The notes under the pieces: generated by a model
What the model was told of the DNA's origin: nothing
Database searches by the model: none
Seen by the model: only the letters and a program-made list of their open reading frames with translations
Position numbers and translations under genes: made by a program
In this document: piece by piece, positions 20,982 through 23,811 of the stretch
Numbering within the stretch: the first letter of the stretch is position 1
Layout of the letters: every line of letters begins with the position of its first letter
From: an uncultured Clostridium sp.
GTDB taxonomy: Bacteria; Bacillota; Clostridia; Lachnospirales; Lachnospiraceae
Assembly (NCBI GenBank): GCA_937902905.1
Contig: CALELW010000009.1
Span: 1 to 23,811, forward strand
DNA length: 23,811 nucleotides
Direction: 5' to 3'

Positions 20982-23161
20982 TCTGTCATTTCCTCCTTTC
21001 CCATGTATAACAAATCCATATACTTTTCTTTGGTCTGCTCATCTAAATCTGCTTCACGCAGCATATCCAATACTGTATCAATTTTCATATTCTTTTTTAT
21101 CGTGCTTCCAAGCACTTCTTTCAAAGCTGCTATCAAATTTTCACTATTTTCCAGTTCTCCAATTTTTATTGTTTTTTCTTTTTTATTGGATTCTTTTTCT
21201 GTTGTCGTAAAGTTGAACAATGCAAAACTCATACGATAGTCCCAAACCCTTTCATTTACCTTAATGTCGCTTAAATCTTCTTTGTTCACATCGCTAATAT
21301 CCACTTCGTCCGGATTCGGGAAAGTATCAGTAAGATATTCGTACCGGAACAGCATCCGGCGTTTATTTTCTAAACTGTTAAAAATCGGGTGTGGTGTAAT
21401 CAATCTTCCTTTCAAATCGCGCCGCTTCATAATTCTTTTAATAACACACTCTCCCGGTTTTAGTTCTTCCAGCTGATTGGGATTTAATAAGGGTTTGTCC
21501 GCCGTTGTTTCCATGATTGTTTTATTTGCCGACAATCGGCTTCCGTTTCGCTGCATATCTACGATCGTCTCATTTCCCAAGTTTGCCGAAATCTGCTTGG
21601 TTGTATCATCGTCATCCGATAGAATGTAGATAGTGTTACCACAGTTTCCGGAAATCGTTTTGGCATTATCTCCATACAGTTTATTTAACTGTGCATATGC
21701 CTGTATATAAAGGTCAAACGATATATTCCTTCCCAGGCATACCGTTATGATATTTTCCATTGCTTCAATCGCCGGCATATTACCAAATTCATCCGCTATT
21801 ATTTTAACGTGATTTTTACAGCGGCCATTCCGCTGTCTGGTAGCCTTTCTTGCCAACACAAAGTATAATTGCCGGATAAATACCGAGCCTAAGAAATGAG
21901 CGGATTTATCATAATCCGGCATTTCAATAAATACAGCAATGGGCTTATCCCCAAATCCGATATCTTCTAAATTCATTGTTGATTCCGCCGTCATTTTGGC
22001 GAAATTTTCGTATGTAAAGATTGTTAATTTCATAAGCATGCTGGAATAGATACTTGCCTTTGTCCGACTTCCGGCAACTTCCACTCCAAAAAACTTAATC
22101 TTTGCCCTGTCCAAAGAAGGACGCATTTGGAAAAACATATCCAATCCCGTAACATATGGATTGTCCGGATTTGTTTGACTAACCAGTTCTCCAAAAAGAT
22201 TAATGATGGAAAACATATTAATTTTTTGAATATGTTTTTTTCTCTCTTCTCCTGTAGCACCATCCACCTGAATCCATGCAAACACATCTTCAATTACAGC
22301 AATCACCAATGCCGACAACAAAGATGTAGGTGAATCCTGCCAAAAGGTATCACCGTTTACCGGTTTGTCTGGATTAAAGATAGAGTAACAAAAGGTCTGT
22401 ACTAAAAGTTCTGCGTTAGCATAATCGCCTGCTTCATACAAATTGATGACCTGATTTAAAGGATTAAACCCCATAGAGTGCTCCGGGTCAACAAGGGACA
22501 GCAAATACACATCATATCCTCTTTCTTCCAAAGTTTCTTTGGACGTTTTATATAACTCCGTTTTCGGGTCAAGCACCACCATCGATGTCTTCTTTTCCGC
22601 TCTTGAATAAACATCGATGGAAGGTATAACGTACATCTCACCTTTACCGGAACGAGTGATTCCGATACATAGGTTGTTCGTCAAATCAGTATCAATAAAT
22701 AAATGTTTCCCAATACGGGATACAATCGTACCACCATATCCGGGAAAGACTTTATTCTTCTCTGGAATTCTAATGTATTGTCTTTTGATTTCTTTTGTTG
22801 TTGTCCATCTTGCGCATCCCTTTTGATTTAAATTAAAGCCTTTGGACGAAAACGATGCTCTCATCCGGTAACCCTGCCGGATATTAAATACTAAGCAAAA
22901 GCAGCCATAACCCAGGCATATAAAACCATATATATCATGGTATTTATGAATCCTTTCAAAATCCGGAAGGATATTTTTTATGCCTATGTAGTATTCTGGA
23001 TGACTCCAGTTTCCTGTTCCTAAGCCCAAATTTACTACAATGTTAAATAAATAATTTATTAACATATAAAGCAGCAGGTCTTCCACAATTAAAACAACCG
23101 CAATTATTATTCCATTTCCTAAGAATCGCTCCAATCGCAATTCATTATTCTTTTTCCCCAT
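20978..23161 (-). CDS. virD4: VirD4/PcfC-type coupling protein
   Basis: This 727-residue protein begins with two membrane helices (~15-40 and ~78-96), then an ATPase domain with GITRSGKGE (~167-175; the PcfC/TrsK form of Walker A) and VKIIADEFGNMP (~452-463; Walker B). Other family blocks are DPKTELYKTSKETLEERGYDV and FDLYIQAYAQLNKLYG. Coupling proteins bring the relaxase-DNA complex to the secretion channel. The last ~110 residues extend beyond the usual PcfC length of about 610. The ATG at 23161 has AGGAG 6 nt upstream; a TTG at 23167 is too close. It overlaps the VirB6-like gene by 4 nt. Confidence 0.92.
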   Translation of the reverse strand: MGKKNNELRLERFLGNGIIIAVVLIVEDLLLYMLINYLFNIVVNLGLGTGNWSHPEYYIGIKNILPDFERIHKYHDIYGFICLGYGCFCLVFNIRQGYRMRASFSSKGFNLNQKGCARWTTTKEIKRQYIRIPEKNKVFPGYGGTIVSRIGKHLFIDTDLTNNLCIGITRSGKGEMYVIPSIDVYSRAEKKTSMVVLDPKTELYKTSKETLEERGYDVYLLSLVDPEHSMGFNPLNQVINLYEAGDYANAELLVQTFCYSIFNPDKPVNGDTFWQDSPTSLLSALVIAVIEDVFAWIQVDGATGEERKKHIQKINMFSIINLFGELVSQTNPDNPYVTGLDMFFQMRPSLDRAKIKFFGVEVAGSRTKASIYSSMLMKLTIFTYENFAKMTAESTMNLEDIGFGDKPIAVFIEMPDYDKSAHFLGSVFIRQLYFVLARKATRQRNGRCKNHVKIIADEFGNMPAIEAMENIITVCLGRNISFDLYIQAYAQLNKLYGDNAKTISGNCGNTIYILSDDDDTTKQISANLGNETIVDMQRNGSRLSANKTIMETTADKPLLNPNQLEELKPGECVIKRIMKRRDLKGRLITPHPIFNSLENKRRMLFRYEYLTDTFPNPDEVDISDVNKEDLSDIKVNERVWDYRMSFALFNFTTTEKESNKKEKTIKIGELENSENLIAALKEVLGSTIKKNMKIDTVLDMLREADLDEQTKEKYMDLLYMGKEEMTE

Positions 23162-23173
23162 AGTCAACTCCTA

Positions 23174-23204
23174 TACAGTAAGGGGGAAAATTCCCCCTAC
23201 CGTA
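23174..23204. other. Strong hairpin between the pilin-like gene and virD4
   Basis: TACAGTAAGGGGGAA (23174-23188) pairs with TTCCCCCTACCGTA (23191-23204) over about 14 bp with one bulge and one G-T pair. On the minus strand no T-run follows, so it may stabilise the 3' end of the upstream message or lower expression of virD4. On the plus strand CTTTTTT follows, so it could end an antisense transcript. Confidence 0.6.
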
Positions 23205-23220
23205 CTTTTTTACTTCATGC

Positions 23221-23448
23221 TTAAAAGCTCCAATTTGATGCAATTCCCTTACCAATGTTTACGCATCCAGCAATAAAGGCTGTTCCTAAAATGGCCCAAC
23301 CACCGTAGCTCTTTGCTTTTTCATGTAGTTTATCACTTGGCACTACGAGCATAATTCCCACAACTAATGCAGTGACTACAGCAAAAACATATGAGTACGG
23401 AGCCACCGTCCCACAAAAATCAACTATGTTTTTTGCCAATTTTGCCAT
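23221..23448 (-). CDS. Small two-helix membrane protein, VirB2/pilin-like
   Basis: This 75-residue protein has two membrane helices (~16-36 APYSYVFAVVTALVVGIMLVV and ~48-68 GGWAILGTAFIAGCVNIGKGI) joined by a short polar loop (PSDKLHEKAKSY). This is the size and shape of the VirB2-like or Maff2-type proteins that precede virD4/virB4 in conjugative elements. The ATG at 23448 has GGAGGGG about 7 nt upstream. It overlaps the previous gene by 29 nt and is followed by a strong hairpin before virD4, which would favour high yield of this small product. Pilin function is inferred from size and position. Confidence 0.7.
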   Translation of the reverse strand: MAKLAKNIVDFCGTVAPYSYVFAVVTALVVGIMLVVPSDKLHEKAKSYGGWAILGTAFIAGCVNIGKGIASNWSF

Positions 23449-23811
23449 GACTATCCCCTCCTTCCTTTATCTTTCTTTTTTTTACCAGAATAAATAATAT
23501 TCCAACAACAGTTGCCAACACCAACACAACCGCAAGTGTTATTACGAACACCGGAACTTTATTTGTCTCTTTGGTCTGCTCTAACTGATAATTAGCTTTC
23601 GCAGCCACAACATAAGAAATATCCTTACTATCTGTTTCTTTTACTCCTGCATAAGTACAAGAGTACACATAGTCTGGTTCTTCTGTATGTGTTATACTTC
23701 CAGAGTAATTAACCCGGTAGTGTGGTATCTTTTTTCTTACAACGGCTCTTGCCTTCCGGTACAAAGTACCGTTTTTTTTATAACTTTTTCCCTGCCAAAC
23801 AACTTTTTGAC
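23420..23811 (-). CDS. C-terminal part of a membrane-anchored protein (5' end beyond window)
   Basis: The reading frame stays open to the right edge, so the true start lies outside; a TTG at 23764 is not a credible start. About 130 residues are visible. They include a basic, Tyr-rich stretch (YKKNGTLYRKARAVVRKKIPHYRV), a possible extracytoplasmic part (EEPDYVYSCTYAGVKETDSKD) and one membrane helix near the end (VPVFVITLAVVLVLATVVGILFIL), followed by a basic tail KKRKIKEGG. The orientation suggests an outward-facing protein anchored at its C terminus, without an LPXTG motif. It may be a surface or channel part of the T4SS. The family is not recognised. Confidence 0.6.
   Translation of the reverse strand, partial: QKVVWQGKSYKKNGTLYRKARAVVRKKIPHYRVNYSGSITHTEEPDYVYSCTYAGVKETDSKDISYVVAAKANYQLEQTKETNKVPVFVITLAVVLVLATVVGILFILVKKRKIKEGGDSHGKIGKKHS

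Overview
The window looks like part of a conjugative plasmid, or an ICE that carries its own replication module, from a low-GC Gram-positive gut bacterium, most likely a Clostridia/Lachnospiraceae member. The reasons are AT-rich DNA, strong GGAGG-type ribosome binding sites, a DUF5688 protein, a PcfC/TrsK-type coupling protein, and type IV secretion genes of the Gram-positive (pSK41/pIP501/pCF10-like) class. This assignment rests on protein family recognition by eye; no database search was run. No relaxase and no integrase are visible, so the element clearly continues beyond the window.

Nearly every gene is on the minus strand, so the region reads from right to left. Positions 23811 to 12015 hold the transfer operon: the C-terminal end of a membrane protein, a small two-helix membrane protein (VirB2-like position), the VirD4 coupling ATPase, a VirB6-like multispanning protein, a VirB3-like protein, a VirB4 ATPase split over two genes, a two-domain cell-wall hydrolase, a VirB8-position membrane protein, a hypothetical protein, a coiled-coil membrane protein, a degenerate ParA/CpaE-type ATPase and a small acidic protein. 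Many of these genes overlap or touch, which suggests translational coupling. Positions 12000 to 6403 continue with a 1169-residue polyvalent protein (LPD1-type metallopeptidase-like, DUF3991/Toprim, P-loop kinase-like), a tandem MerR-like helix-turn-helix protein, a small membrane protein, a class B sortase and a single-stranded DNA-binding protein.

Positions 6400 to 5140 look like a replication control module. There is a winged-helix protein that may be the replication initiator, a candidate ~60-nt counter-transcribed RNA across its leader with its own promoter and terminator, and four to five TTAGACC-type repeats spaced about 30-35 bp apart downstream. Positions 4870 to 2203 hold small accessory genes, a DUF5688 protein, an inverted duplication of a small-gene start, and an unannotated Fst-type type I toxin (28 codons) whose transcript converges on a candidate antisense RNA at a shared bidirectional terminator.

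Positions 2200 to 1 contain a ~450-bp non-coding segment dense in inverted repeats (candidate oriT), then a small operon: two ribbon-helix-helix-like proteins, an acidic protein and a VapD-family protein. Its junctions carry five copies of an 18-bp palindrome, GGGGTCA-N4-TGACCCC. Together the genes suggest transfer (T4SS), establishment in the recipient (SSB, polyvalent protein) and maintenance (replication control, two toxin-antitoxin candidates).
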